Positions 6,965 to 14,302 of a stretch of DNA of 64,000 bases are shown one piece after another; the stretch's first letter is position 1; each line of letters starts with the position of its first letter. The position numbers and the translations under genes are program-made. The notes under the pieces were generated by a model. The model was not told the DNA's origin. It did no database searches and saw nothing but the letters and a program-made list of their open reading frames with translations. Source of the stretch: a virus; the IMG/VR virus record IMGVR_UViG_3300046777_001511, positions 1 to 64,000 of that record. The stretch is one strand, 5' to 3'.

Positions 6965-7423
6965 ATGAAAACAACAAACAAAAAAGGATTCGATGTTCCG
7001 GCAGGATTTCCGATTCCACTAAACAAGTCGGTGATTATTGAAAAAATCAAAGAACAAACAGAAGTATCAAAGATTATTCTTACAGAAGCAGCCGAAGAAA
7101 ATAATGTTGGTAGAGTAATGGCAGTAGCGGATAATTGCGATCCACGTATCAAAGTTGGTAGCAAAGTAATGTTTAACATTCTTGAAAACAGAACTATTCG
7201 CTTTGAGGGTAATTACTACTTCATCATGCACGAAGTAGGTTTATTCTGCGCACTTCCTGATGAGGCAATATTAATGCCCGAAACAATCAGCAAACGAGTA
7301 AAAGACAGAGAAGCTAAGTTAGTTAACGAACAAAAAAGGCTTAATGAGAACTACAAAAGAGAATTAAACAGCCTTGACAAAGTAAAGTCACAAGCAAAGA
7401 AAAGATTTGCTAAGAAAAAATAA
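6965..7423 (+). CDS. GroES-like co-chaperonin with a basic C-terminal tail
   Basis: 152 residues. Residues 18-99 follow the GroES barrel: PLNKSVIIEKIKEQTEVSKI, IILTEAAEE (mobile-loop position), VGRVMAVADN, IKVGSKVMF, and YYFIMHEVGLFCALPDE. GroES-like proteins cap GroEL; phage versions (such as T4 gp31) redirect the host chaperonin to fold capsid proteins. Residues 105-152 are an added, strongly basic helical tail (VKDREAKLVNEQKRLNENYK, ending KKRFAKKK) not present in host GroES. The family is fairly clear; the purpose of the tail is unknown. Confidence 0.78.
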   Translation: MKTTNKKGFDVPAGFPIPLNKSVIIEKIKEQTEVSKIILTEAAEENNVGRVMAVADNCDPRIKVGSKVMFNILENRTIRFEGNYYFIMHEVGLFCALPDEAILMPETISKRVKDREAKLVNEQKRLNENYKRELNSLDKVKSQAKKRFAKKK

Positions 7424-7445
7424 TTGTAAAATTTAACAAATAATA

Positions 7446-7477
7446 TTTGCATATTGAATATCTATTTTGTAATTTTG
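7446..7477 (+). promoter_or_regulatory. Host-type promoter, exact consensus
   Basis: TTTG (7446-7449), 20 bases, TAATTTTG (7470-7477): exact match to TTTG-N20-TAnnTTTG. Transcription would start near 7484, which rules out upstream start codons for the next gene. Confidence 0.75.
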
Positions 7478-7490
7478 TCCAAAATCAATT

Positions 7491-7500
7491 AAAACTATCA
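7491..7500 (+). promoter_or_regulatory. Leader motif AAAACTATCA
   Basis: Exact AAAACTATCA, 3 bases before the start codon at 7504. Part of a six-copy set (see findings). Confidence 0.5.
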
Positions 7501-7503
7501 GTT

Positions 7504-8466
7504 ATGGCACCAAGAAAAAAAGCAGACGTTATTGTTTCACAAAGTGAAGTTACGTCATTCGAGAACACTAAGCAATTGTTTATTGAGTTAGCAGATCAGG
7601 TTACTCAGATTAAAGTTACCGACACAACTTCATTAGCTATTGCTAATCAGAAAATGTCAAACGTTAACAATCACATTAAAGAGATTGAGGCTAAGCGTGT
7701 AGAGCAAAAAGCTCCATTCCTAGAAGGCGCTAAGAAAGTTGACGAAGTTGCTAAGGAATTAAAGTCTTTATTAGAACCTGCATTAAAGCATCTTAAAACA
7801 GAAGTTGCTAACTGGGAAACAGAACGTATTCGTAAAGAGAATGAGTTAAAGCAAAAGGCATTAGAAGTTGCACGTAAAACTGAAGAGGAAGCTGCTGCAA
7901 TTGCTAACGATAAAAGAATAGTAGATTACATTGCTCAAGTTAAGAACTGGTTAGAGAAAGGATTAACAACTTGCACTACAGTTGAACATGGCAATCAAAT
8001 GTTATCTTCTATGCAAGGTTTACAGCCTGCTGCTTTAATGGGTAAATACTCTCAGGAATATTCTGCTTTAATTGAAATGTACAAAACATTGTTCAGCACA
8101 AAAGTTGGTGAATTAACTGGTAACATTGCTCCGGGAACAACCGATAAACATATTGATGTTTTAGGTAACCAATTAAACAACCACATTGAATCTATTAAAC
8201 AAGAAGTTGAATCTAAACAAGCAGAAGTTGCTCAAGTTGAAACTCAAATTCAACAAGAGATGAATAGCTTACAGGAAGATAAAGCTACTAATGTTAGATA
8301 CAATTGGAAGTTTGAGGTACTTAGTGTTAAAGAAGTTCCTATGGAGTGGTTAACAGTTGACGAAGCTAAAGTAAAAGAGTGGATAAAAGAAAACAAAGAA
8401 AACTTAAAAGAAGGATACTACAAGGGTATTAATTTCTTTAAAGAAATGACAGTAGTAACAAGATAA
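7504..8466 (+). CDS. Coiled-coil recombination-associated protein
   Basis: 320 residues from ATG 7504 (MAPRKKADV); an ATG at 7447 lies inside the promoter and is rejected. The first half is a long coiled coil (about 35-140: KEIEAKRVEQKAPFLEGAKK, ENELKQKALEVARKTEEEAA), followed by a middle helical part and a compact C-terminal domain (about 270-320: VRYNWKFEVLSVKEVPMEWL, GYYKGINFF). A coiled coil with a C-terminal WKFEV...VP.E.L domain is what I recall for proteins next to phage ssDNA-annealing systems. With the SSB-like proteins downstream, a role in DNA recombination or replication is inferred. Its stop overlaps the next start (TAATG). Confidence 0.7.
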   Translation: MAPRKKADVIVSQSEVTSFENTKQLFIELADQVTQIKVTDTTSLAIANQKMSNVNNHIKEIEAKRVEQKAPFLEGAKKVDEVAKELKSLLEPALKHLKTEVANWETERIRKENELKQKALEVARKTEEEAAAIANDKRIVDYIAQVKNWLEKGLTTCTTVEHGNQMLSSMQGLQPAALMGKYSQEYSALIEMYKTLFSTKVGELTGNIAPGTTDKHIDVLGNQLNNHIESIKQEVESKQAEVAQVETQIQQEMNSLQEDKATNVRYNWKFEVLSVKEVPMEWLTVDEAKVKEWIKENKENLKEGYYKGINFFKEMTVVTR

Positions 8467-8759
8467 TGGCAAAAGATAAACAAGTTCCTGAAAAACTTAT
8501 CAGAATGTTCCCTCAGTACACACGAAAAGAATTATACTTTATGTTGTATCCTTTTTGGACGGGAGTTTCTGATAGGTTTAAAAGGAAAAAGTCTGACGTA
8601 TCAGCCGTATCAATAACGGTTAAAGGACTTGGAAGGTTTGAGTTTAAAAGCAATGCTAAAATGAGAAAATCAGCCTTATTGTTTAGAAAGCGTTACATTA
8701 AAAAGATTACAAAGTTTCAGAGAAAAAAACAATTACAATCAGATAAATTAATTTACTAA
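8466..8759 (+). CDS. Small basic protein, 97 aa
   Basis: A lysine- and arginine-rich protein; residues 38-85 contain VSAVSITVKGLGRFEFKSNA and a basic helix (KSALLFRKRYIKKITKFQRKK). The strand-turn GLGRFEF followed by basic helices hints at DNA or RNA binding. It starts within the stop of the upstream gene and is probably coupled to it. No family is recognised. Confidence 0.72.
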   Translation: MAKDKQVPEKLIRMFPQYTRKELYFMLYPFWTGVSDRFKRKKSDVSAVSITVKGLGRFEFKSNAKMRKSALLFRKRYIKKITKFQRKKQLQSDKLIY

Positions 8760-8770
8760 AACTACTAAAA

Positions 8771-9019
8771 ATGAAAATTACAATTGAAAAAAAAGAAATG
8801 GTAGAGATAGAAATATCTTTTCCTCGTTACGCTAGAAACGGATCACATTACTACAAAATAGAAGAGAATCAAACAACTGTTTTATTTGTTAGCGACATGG
8901 AGCATTCGTTTACCGTTCATGGATACATGAGCAAATATCCATTGTCTTATATGGTTATAACAGAAAATGAGTTTAGCGCAGCCCTAGAAGAATTAAAATC
9001 AAAAATAAATCTAATATAA
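8771..9019 (+). CDS. Hypothetical beta-rich protein, 82 aa
   Basis: Strands alternate with polar turns (MKITIEKKEMVEIEISFPRY, YKIEENQTTVLFVSD), followed by one C-terminal helix (NEFSAALEELKSKINLI). The composition suggests a small soluble alpha/beta protein. It lies in the replication operon directly before the SSB-like gene. Function unknown. Confidence 0.68.
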   Translation: MKITIEKKEMVEIEISFPRYARNGSHYYKIEENQTTVLFVSDMEHSFTVHGYMSKYPLSYMVITENEFSAALEELKSKINLI

Positions 9020-9040
9020 ACAACAAAAACAAAAACAAAC

Positions 9041-9871
9041 ATGGGACTAACATCAGTACAAGGGCAAAGAACCCAAAGACCAATTCCTCCATCAGGATTA
9101 CACCCGGCAATTTGCTATGCAATTATTGACATGGGAACGCATCAAGAATCATTCAAAGGCAATGTAAGCAATAAGCCTAAAGTAAAGTTTTGCTTTGAGT
9201 TTCCAACGCTACCTGAGCAGGTATTTGACGAAGCTAAAGGACCACAAAGATTATCTATTATGCAAGACTTCAATGTATATTCTGATGATAAATCTAATTT
9301 GTGTAAAATGCTTAAACAATGGAGAGGAGTAGCTAAAATTGATTTAGCAAAAGACTTACCAGCGTATTTAGGACAATCATGCCAAGTAATGGTTACTCAC
9401 GTTCAAAAAGACGATATTACTTACGCGAACATAGCTGCATCAGGAACAATGATTTTACCTCCTACGGCTAATTATGGAGCACCTAAAAACAATCCTATAC
9501 TATTTGACTTGGATAAGTTTTCATGGCAGCAATTCCATTCTTTATGGCCATTCTTACAAAAGAAAATTAGAGAATCATTAGATTGGCAAGGAATTATTGC
9601 TAAGTTCGGTCAAGAGCCTCAAAACGGACAACAAGCAGCACCGCAGCAACAAGCGTTTCAACAGGCACCTGCTCAACAAACATTTCAGGCTCCTCAATAC
9701 CAACAGCCAGCATTTGCTCAACCGCAACAACCTGTATTCCAACAGCCAGTTGCTCCGCCACAGCAACAAGTAGTTCCTCAGCAGCAAACATTTCAGCAAG
9801 CACCTCCTCAAATGAATGCTCCGCAGACAGGAATATTTGTAGGTAACGATATGGATGCGCCTCCGTTCTAA
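9041..9871 (+). CDS. Single-stranded DNA-binding protein candidate
   Basis: 276 residues. Residues 1-180 form an OB-like domain (GLHPAICYAIIDMGTH, KVKFCFEFPTLPE, YLGQSCQVMVTHV). Residues 195-262 are a proline-, glutamine- and alanine-rich flexible linker. The last residues are NDMDAPPF, which match the acidic DDD-x-PF tip through which bacterial SSB recruits partner proteins. Core, disordered linker and acidic-hydrophobic tip together are the classic SSB plan, so binding and protection of ssDNA during replication is a sound inference even though the core is diverged. The gene after it encodes a shorter protein with a similar fold. Confidence 0.75.
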   Translation: MGLTSVQGQRTQRPIPPSGLHPAICYAIIDMGTHQESFKGNVSNKPKVKFCFEFPTLPEQVFDEAKGPQRLSIMQDFNVYSDDKSNLCKMLKQWRGVAKIDLAKDLPAYLGQSCQVMVTHVQKDDITYANIAASGTMILPPTANYGAPKNNPILFDLDKFSWQQFHSLWPFLQKKIRESLDWQGIIAKFGQEPQNGQQAAPQQQAFQQAPAQQTFQAPQYQQPAFAQPQQPVFQQPVAPPQQQVVPQQQTFQQAPPQMNAPQTGIFVGNDMDAPPF

Positions 9872-9873
9872 AC

Positions 9874-10275
9874 ATGGGATTATCTGCTTCAATACCGTCT
9901 TTGAAAGAAGAAATTCCACATGGAGTTCACGAGTGTGTTATTTCCGATGTTAATTCTTTAAAGGATTTAAACGGAAACCCAATAGTACATTCAGGAGCAG
10001 CTTGTGTAGTTTTTTCTTTCAACTGCGATGGTAAAATTTCGGAAAAATCATTTCGACTTGGAAACCAATTTGAATATGATTCTTTTAAAAAGTTACTTGC
10101 AATACTTGGAGTTAAAAGCGATATAGCATTCAATAGAAATGAAATAGTTGGTAAAAAAGTTTGCGTGATTATATACAAAGTAACTAATAAAGAAGGAGAA
10201 AGCCATTTAACCATTGCTAATTTTAAGCCAATAGGTAAAAGCTATAAACATTTAAAGACTGAAATATACGAATGA
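9874..10275 (+). CDS. Second OB-fold-like DNA-binding protein, 133 aa
   Basis: Opens MGLSASIPS, echoing the MGLTSVQG start of the preceding SSB candidate, and has the same strand order: HGVHECVISDVNSL, GAACVVFSFNCDGK, FKKLLAILGV, IVGKKVCVIIYKV and HLTIANFKPIG. It lacks the glutamine-rich linker and acidic tip. Probably a diverged paralogue of the upstream gene, or a DUF669-like phage protein, acting with it on ssDNA. The start overlaps nothing; the stop is coupled to the next gene (ATGA). Confidence 0.65.
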   Translation: MGLSASIPSLKEEIPHGVHECVISDVNSLKDLNGNPIVHSGAACVVFSFNCDGKISEKSFRLGNQFEYDSFKKLLAILGVKSDIAFNRNEIVGKKVCVIIYKVTNKEGESHLTIANFKPIGKSYKHLKTEIYE

Positions 10276-10745
10276 GCTTAGTTATTAGACATTACGGGAA
10301 AATAGAAAATGGAGTAAAGAAATACTACAATCCTGAATTGTATAAAAAACAAATTGAATCATTAGAAGGTCAAGAGTTTGAAGAAGTGATTAAGAAAAGA
10401 TTCCATAAAGTTTCTACTGATCAACATGCTTATTACAGAGGAGCCATATTGCAAACAGCTCATCAGCACGAAGCGTTTAGTCATTTTAATAAGCCTGACG
10501 ATATTCATGAGGACGTAATAGCTCCTACATTTTTATCTTATGTAAAACCAATAGAATTAAAAGGAAAGAGATGGGACAAATTAGAAGTTATTAGCACATC
10601 AAGTTTATCAAAGGAAGAAATGGCTAAGTTTATTGATAGAGTAATTGCGTGGTTATCTGTAGAATTTGGGATTGAAGTATTATCGCCGGAGGATTATTAT
10701 TTAACATTACAAAACAATTTACAAGATGAAAACAATAACAATTAG
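10272..10745 (+). CDS. NinB-like recombination protein
   Basis: 157 residues. KVSTDQHAYYRGAILQTAHQ at about 46-65, DDIHEDV at about 77-83, VISTSSLSKEEMAKFIDRVI at about 106-125 and a final GIEVLSPEDYY. This order (a QxAYxxG helix, IHE, then STSxLxxxEMxxFID and a terminal GIxxxxPE) is the pattern of lambda NinB-like proteins, which bind ssDNA and assist recombination. It sits in the same operon as two ssDNA-binding candidates. Overlaps both neighbours. Confidence 0.65.
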   Translation: MSLVIRHYGKIENGVKKYYNPELYKKQIESLEGQEFEEVIKKRFHKVSTDQHAYYRGAILQTAHQHEAFSHFNKPDDIHEDVIAPTFLSYVKPIELKGKRWDKLEVISTSSLSKEEMAKFIDRVIAWLSVEFGIEVLSPEDYYLTLQNNLQDENNNN

Positions 10746-10971
10746 ATTTGTACACAGGGTAAAAACTCATGATTACCTGATACAAAAATATACTTTCTTT
10801 GGTTGGAAGTATATACAGTATTCTCAAATGGGAGGCTTTGGAGATAGTGTAGATTTTCTCTACTGCAAAGACACAAAAGAAGAACTATTAAAAGAAGTTC
10901 TTGAGGATCACTATAAAATGGATAAAAGGTTTGTAAAGATTATTGAATACCCAGAACTTAAACATTATTAG
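10726..10971 (+). CDS. Hypothetical protein, 81 aa
   Basis: A mixed alpha/beta protein with DYLIQKYTFFGWKYIQY at about 16-32, a TKEELLKEVLEDHY helix at about 51-64 and a closing IIEYPELKHY. This layout is one I recall from small proteins of Bacteroidetes phages without known function. It overlaps the upstream gene by 20 bases. Confidence 0.68.
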   Translation: MKTITIRFVHRVKTHDYLIQKYTFFGWKYIQYSQMGGFGDSVDFLYCKDTKEELLKEVLEDHYKMDKRFVKIIEYPELKHY

Positions 10972-10972
10972 C

Positions 10973-11251
10973 ATGGAACACAAGATTATAAACACAGGAG
11001 ATTATCTGCTAATAGTAGGTGACTCAGAGATTAAAGGAGGTGATTGGTACATAGATTTAAACTTAAAACAAATATTTTCTAAATCTAATCCACAGATTAG
11101 TAAAATAGAATGGCAGAAAAAAATCATAGGACACTTACCACTAAACAACTCGCCAATACTTGAAGATGTAGATTTATTACCTAAGTTCAGTAAAGAAGAA
11201 GATGTTGAAAAGAAGTATAAATCTTATCTTAAAAAACAAAAAAAACAATGA
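10973..11251 (+). CDS. Hypothetical protein, 92 aa
   Basis: Start chosen at ATG 10973 (MEHKIINTGDYLLIVGDSEI), one base after the upstream stop; an upstream TTG at 10943 lies inside the previous gene and is less likely. The first half is beta-rich (DYLLIVGDSEIKGGDWYIDL), then KKIIGHLPLNNSPILEDVDL and a basic tail. Proteins with GDYLLIV, GDWY and a HLPLNNSP...LPKF ending recur in Bacteroidetes phages (recalled), function unknown. Confidence 0.68.
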   Translation: MEHKIINTGDYLLIVGDSEIKGGDWYIDLNLKQIFSKSNPQISKIEWQKKIIGHLPLNNSPILEDVDLLPKFSKEEDVEKKYKSYLKKQKKQ

Positions 11252-11529
11252 AAATAGACACAAACAAAGAAATAGATATTCTAAAAATAGAAAAAGTAAA
11301 AGATTCTATCGGAGAAGAATATACTATTCAAATCATTTGCTACGATGAGCCAATTGCTAAAAGCAATGCTTACGGAGATGTTTATTCACTTGCTAAAATT
11401 GAAAGCCCAATAGGGGAAATAGTGTTTTCTCTTTTATTCGGGCAACTTACAGGGGAACAAATAGAAAAGCAATTTGATTACATGAAAGATAACCTTGATA
11501 AAATATTGGAGGAACGTAGAAATGCCTAG
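11248..11529 (+). CDS. Hypothetical protein, 93 aa
   Basis: A small alpha/beta protein with strands EYTIQIICYDEPIAKSN and PIGEIVFSLLFGQLTG and a C-terminal acidic helix. Its start overlaps the previous stop (ATGA) and its end overlaps the next gene by 8 bases. Function unknown. Confidence 0.65.
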   Translation: MKIDTNKEIDILKIEKVKDSIGEEYTIQIICYDEPIAKSNAYGDVYSLAKIESPIGEIVFSLLFGQLTGEQIEKQFDYMKDNLDKILEERRNA

Positions 11530-11872
11530 AAAGTATTCGGTCATAAAGTCTAACCAAAAAATTAGACAGGCCATAACAGACAGAATAAATGCTCTTAAAT
11601 TAACTCAGCAGGATGTAATTAACGATGCAGCAATGAGAGGATATAAGTTGCCGGTTGACATGATTAGCAGATACCTAAAGCATGGAGACACTAGAGGATC
11701 ATTAAGAGAAGAACAGATAGTTTGGCTAGCTACTAGATACGGCGTGTTTATCAATCTGACAATTGGAACTCCTGAGATTGACAAAGAGGGTAAAATTAAG
11801 TTTGCAGTAAAAGACTACAACGAAGAAGAAAGTTTAAGAAGATTAAAGTTATTATTCCCATCAACAAAGTAA
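11522..11872 (+). CDS. HTH regulator (Cro/CI-like), 116 aa
   Basis: Start chosen at ATG 11522 (MPRKYSVIK), preceded by GGAGG, one of the rare Shine-Dalgarno-like sequences here; a start at 11495 would extend it into the previous gene. Residues 14-75 contain an XRE-type helix-turn-helix: RQAITDRINALKLTQQDVIN as helices 1-2 and PVDMISRYLKHGDTRGSL as the recognition helix region. The protein could be the regulator of the TTTAGAAT palindromes or of another operator; that link is a guess. It sits mid-operon, not beside a divergent promoter. Confidence 0.72.
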   Translation: MPRKYSVIKSNQKIRQAITDRINALKLTQQDVINDAAMRGYKLPVDMISRYLKHGDTRGSLREEQIVWLATRYGVFINLTIGTPEIDKEGKIKFAVKDYNEEESLRRLKLLFPSTK

Positions 11873-11875
11873 AAC

Positions 11876-12253
11876 ATGAAACAAGAAGAAAAATCATTGA
11901 CAATTGAAAGTCAAGTTGGATTTAAAATAATCCTAACAACAAAAGGTTATGAAATATCATACGATCAAACTAATGAGCACAATTTAGCTGCATTTATGAT
12001 TGTAGACCAAGTAATGAATGACAATATACAAGCCCTACAATTATCTAATGTTTATACCCCTAAGCAAAAGAAAGAAAAAAGAGATAGAGTTGAAAAGCTT
12101 CGTAAATTAAAGTTAGAATTAGTTAATTGCATGGCAGAAGTAGCTCAGTATTTATTAGCTACTAAGAATCAAGAGGACTACAACAAAAAGAAAAGTAAAA
12201 TAAAATTAGCAACTAAAGAAGATGCTAAAAAACTTAATCTAATAAAGCCATGA
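11876..12253 (+). CDS. Hypothetical protein, 125 aa
   Basis: An N-terminal beta part (SLTIESQVGFKIILTTKGYE) and a long basic helix (KKEKRDRVEKLRKLKLELVN), followed by a lysine-rich end. No motif is recognised. Its TGA overlaps the ATG of the next small gene. Confidence 0.68.
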   Translation: MKQEEKSLTIESQVGFKIILTTKGYEISYDQTNEHNLAAFMIVDQVMNDNIQALQLSNVYTPKQKKEKRDRVEKLRKLKLELVNCMAEVAQYLLATKNQEDYNKKKSKIKLATKEDAKKLNLIKP

Positions 12254-12411
12254 AAAACGTACTAAAAGCTATTTTCTTACTTACAACACTTTATGTTCCT
12301 GTTTATGTTACTGTTTTTACAGGCAATTCAGGCTGGTTATTTATGTGGGTATTTATATTTTTTATAACAATTTTTGACGATGACAAAGATAACGGGTTTA
12401 ACGTTGATTAA
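12250..12411 (+). CDS. Small two-helix membrane protein, 53 aa
   Basis: ATG at 12250 overlaps the previous stop (ATGA). Two hydrophobic segments, VLKAIFLLTTLYVPVYVTVF (4-23) and WLFMWVFIFFITIF (29-42), are followed by a short acidic tail (DDDKDNG). Its end overlaps the next gene by 32 bases in another frame. Probably an inner-membrane protein; a hairpin this size could be holin-like, but the dedicated lysis cassette lies elsewhere. Function unknown. Confidence 0.55.
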   Translation: MKNVLKAIFLLTTLYVPVYVTVFTGNSGWLFMWVFIFFITIFDDDKDNGFNVD

Positions 12412-12892
12412 TCACTCTATAAGAGTTGATTTAGATTTATCACTGCAACAATACGTTGTAATGGATTTTATGAGTTATTGTTGGGATAAAAGATTAAATC
12501 CTGAAAGCAATTCTATAGAGTTAATAGCTATTGAATTTGATAAAATAATCCCTTACATTTCTTTATTGAGAGAAAAGGGATTACTTTCAGAAAATCAACC
12601 AACAGATAAGTGGTTAAGTTGTTTTGTAAAAACTAAAAAGAAAAAATCTAAAAATGAGTTCATACCGCCAACGCAAGAAGATGTCATTTCATATTTCAAA
12701 GAAAAAGGGTATTCAGATATTCAAGCCAAAAAAGCGTTTGAATATTATTCTGTGGCTGATTGGAAAGATCGTAACGGCGATAAAGTCGTTAATTGGAAAC
12801 AAAAAATGATTGCCAATTGGATGAAAGAAGAACACAAAGTAGTTAATCAGTCTCAATCAGTTTCATTTGAACCAAAAGTTTATAAAAGATGA
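12380..12892 (+). CDS. Helicase-loader / replication-initiation-like protein
   Basis: 170 residues from ATG 12380 (MTKITGLTL); a TTG two codons earlier is less likely. Residues 1-75 resemble a winged helix (VVMDFMSYCWDKR, YISLLREKGLLS). Residues 95-160 have PPTQEDVISYFKEKGYSD, FEYYSVADWKDRNGDKVVNW and a final basic helix: the P-P-T...W-x-D-x-x-G-x-x-V-x-N-W pattern common in phage DnaD/DnaT-type loader proteins. It is immediately upstream of DnaB with a 4-base overlap, the usual arrangement for a helicase loader. Confidence 0.72.
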   Translation: MTKITGLTLINHSIRVDLDLSLQQYVVMDFMSYCWDKRLNPESNSIELIAIEFDKIIPYISLLREKGLLSENQPTDKWLSCFVKTKKKKSKNEFIPPTQEDVISYFKEKGYSDIQAKKAFEYYSVADWKDRNGDKVVNWKQKMIANWMKEEHKVVNQSQSVSFEPKVYKR

Positions 12893-14244
12893 ATGCTCTT
12901 CCTCAAGCAATAGAAATTGAAGCCTTAGTTTTAGGGCAAATACTTTACTTTCCTAAAGCTATGGAAGAAGTGGTTAATGTTTTAACTCCAGAACATTTTC
13001 ATCACCCTTCTCATGCTTTGGTTTATAAATGCTGCAAATGGCTTTACGATACTAAAAAGCCAATAGAAAGCATAACAGTCATTCAGGCACTAAAAGAAAA
13101 TAATTACCTCGAAAAAATAGGAGGAGCTTTTTTTGTAGTAAGTCTAACAAACGATGTGGTTTCTTACGATAGCATTGATAAATACACTGAAATTCTCAGC
13201 GAGAAAAAGATGCTAAGGGAAGTTATAAATGTAGCTTCTACAACACTGGCAGAGGCTTATAATCCAAAATGTGTAGCATCAGAATTAGTTGACAAATACG
13301 AAAAGAATTTAACCGAAATAACCACTAAGTTAACAGGAGATAATCTTTCAAGTTCAAAAGATATTCATAATAAAATGATTGAAAGAAATGCCACGATACT
13401 AAATAATCAAGGCAAACTAGGAGTTACTTCAGGATTTTCGGGCATTGATTCTATTACTTCTGGATGGCAAGAGCCTGATTTAATTATATTGGCAGCACGT
13501 CCTGCAATGGGAAAATCTTCATTAGCAGCTCAGTTAGTTTCTAATCCTGCAATAATACAAGGAAAGTCAGTTGCTTTATTTACTCTTGAAATGTCAACTA
13601 TGCAGTTTTATGCTAGAATGCAATCCCAACAAAGCGGAATAGCTGTAGAAAAGATATTAAGAACAGGATTAAATGAATATGAATTAACTCAATTAAATAC
13701 ATCATGCGAACCTCTTAAAAACTCCCCTATTTACATTGATGATACTCCGGGTATATCTATATTCGATTTAAGAAATAAATGCCGTAAATTAAAAAGAGAT
13801 AAGAATTTAGGGCTAATTGTTATTGATTACTTGCAATTAGTTACCGTTCCTGATCACAAAGGCAATAGAGAGCAAGAAATAGGGATGATTTCACGCTCAT
13901 TAAAGAACTTAGCAAAAGAATTAAACATTCCAATTATAGCGCTTTCCCAATTAAGCAGAGCAGTTGAATCTAGGGCAGACAAAAGACCTTTGTTATCTGA
14001 CCTGAGAGAATCAGGATCAATAGAAATGGATGCAGATATTGTTTCTTTCTTATATCGCCCCGAATATTATGGTATCATGCAGGATGACAGAGGAAACCCA
14101 ACATCAGGAATGGCTATGCTAATTATAGCTAAACACAGGAACGGGCCATTGGCAGATATCATGTTATCATTCGAGCACGATAAAACTAAATTTACTGATT
14201 ATCAGCACAATAGCATGTATGGTAAAAAAAATATTACTTTTTAA
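12889..14244 (+). CDS. dnaB: Replicative DNA helicase (DnaB family)
   Basis: 451 residues, full length for the family. The N-terminal domain (1-110) is followed by a RecA-type core: Walker A ARPAMGKSS (203-211), catalytic Glu in FTLEMS (231-236), Walker B LIVIDYLQLV (309-318), sensor region ALSQLSRAVE (351-360) and an arginine-rich DLRESGSIEMDAD stretch (371-383). It unwinds the replication fork as a hexamer, loaded by the upstream gene product. No primase or polymerase gene is visible nearby, so the host enzymes probably complete the replisome. Confidence 0.95.
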   Translation: MNALPQAIEIEALVLGQILYFPKAMEEVVNVLTPEHFHHPSHALVYKCCKWLYDTKKPIESITVIQALKENNYLEKIGGAFFVVSLTNDVVSYDSIDKYTEILSEKKMLREVINVASTTLAEAYNPKCVASELVDKYEKNLTEITTKLTGDNLSSSKDIHNKMIERNATILNNQGKLGVTSGFSGIDSITSGWQEPDLIILAARPAMGKSSLAAQLVSNPAIIQGKSVALFTLEMSTMQFYARMQSQQSGIAVEKILRTGLNEYELTQLNTSCEPLKNSPIYIDDTPGISIFDLRNKCRKLKRDKNLGLIVIDYLQLVTVPDHKGNREQEIGMISRSLKNLAKELNIPIIALSQLSRAVESRADKRPLLSDLRESGSIEMDADIVSFLYRPEYYGIMQDDRGNPTSGMAMLIIAKHRNGPLADIMLSFEHDKTKFTDYQHNSMYGKKNITF

Positions 14245-14255
14245 TTAAAAATTTG

Positions 14256-14263
14256 TAACTTTG
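14256..14263 (+). promoter_or_regulatory. Possible -7 promoter box
   Basis: TAACTTTG matches TAnnTTTG, but the position 20 bases upstream reads TATT instead of TTTG. It could be a weak or activated promoter for the secreted-protein gene at 14303. Confidence 0.35.
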
Positions 14264-14289
14264 TACAAATTCTTACGTTAAACATTATA

Positions 14290-14299
14290 AAAACTATCA
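14290..14299 (+). promoter_or_regulatory. Leader motif AAAACTATCA
   Basis: Exact copy, 3 bases before the start codon at 14303. Confidence 0.5.
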
Positions 14300-14302
14300 A
14301 AC

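Noticed and set aside
7447-7503. Earlier start for the coiled-coil gene
   Set aside because: It falls inside the promoter, upstream of the expected transcription start; the ATG at 7504 has the leader motif.
9578-9919. Long leftward open frames opposite the SSB-like gene
   Set aside because: They arise from the glutamine- and proline-rich repeat codons of the linker on the other strand; leucine- and arginine-rich translations have no start context.
10943-10972. Upstream TTG start for the 92-residue gene
   Set aside because: It lies within the previous gene; the ATG at 10973 directly after the stop is simpler.
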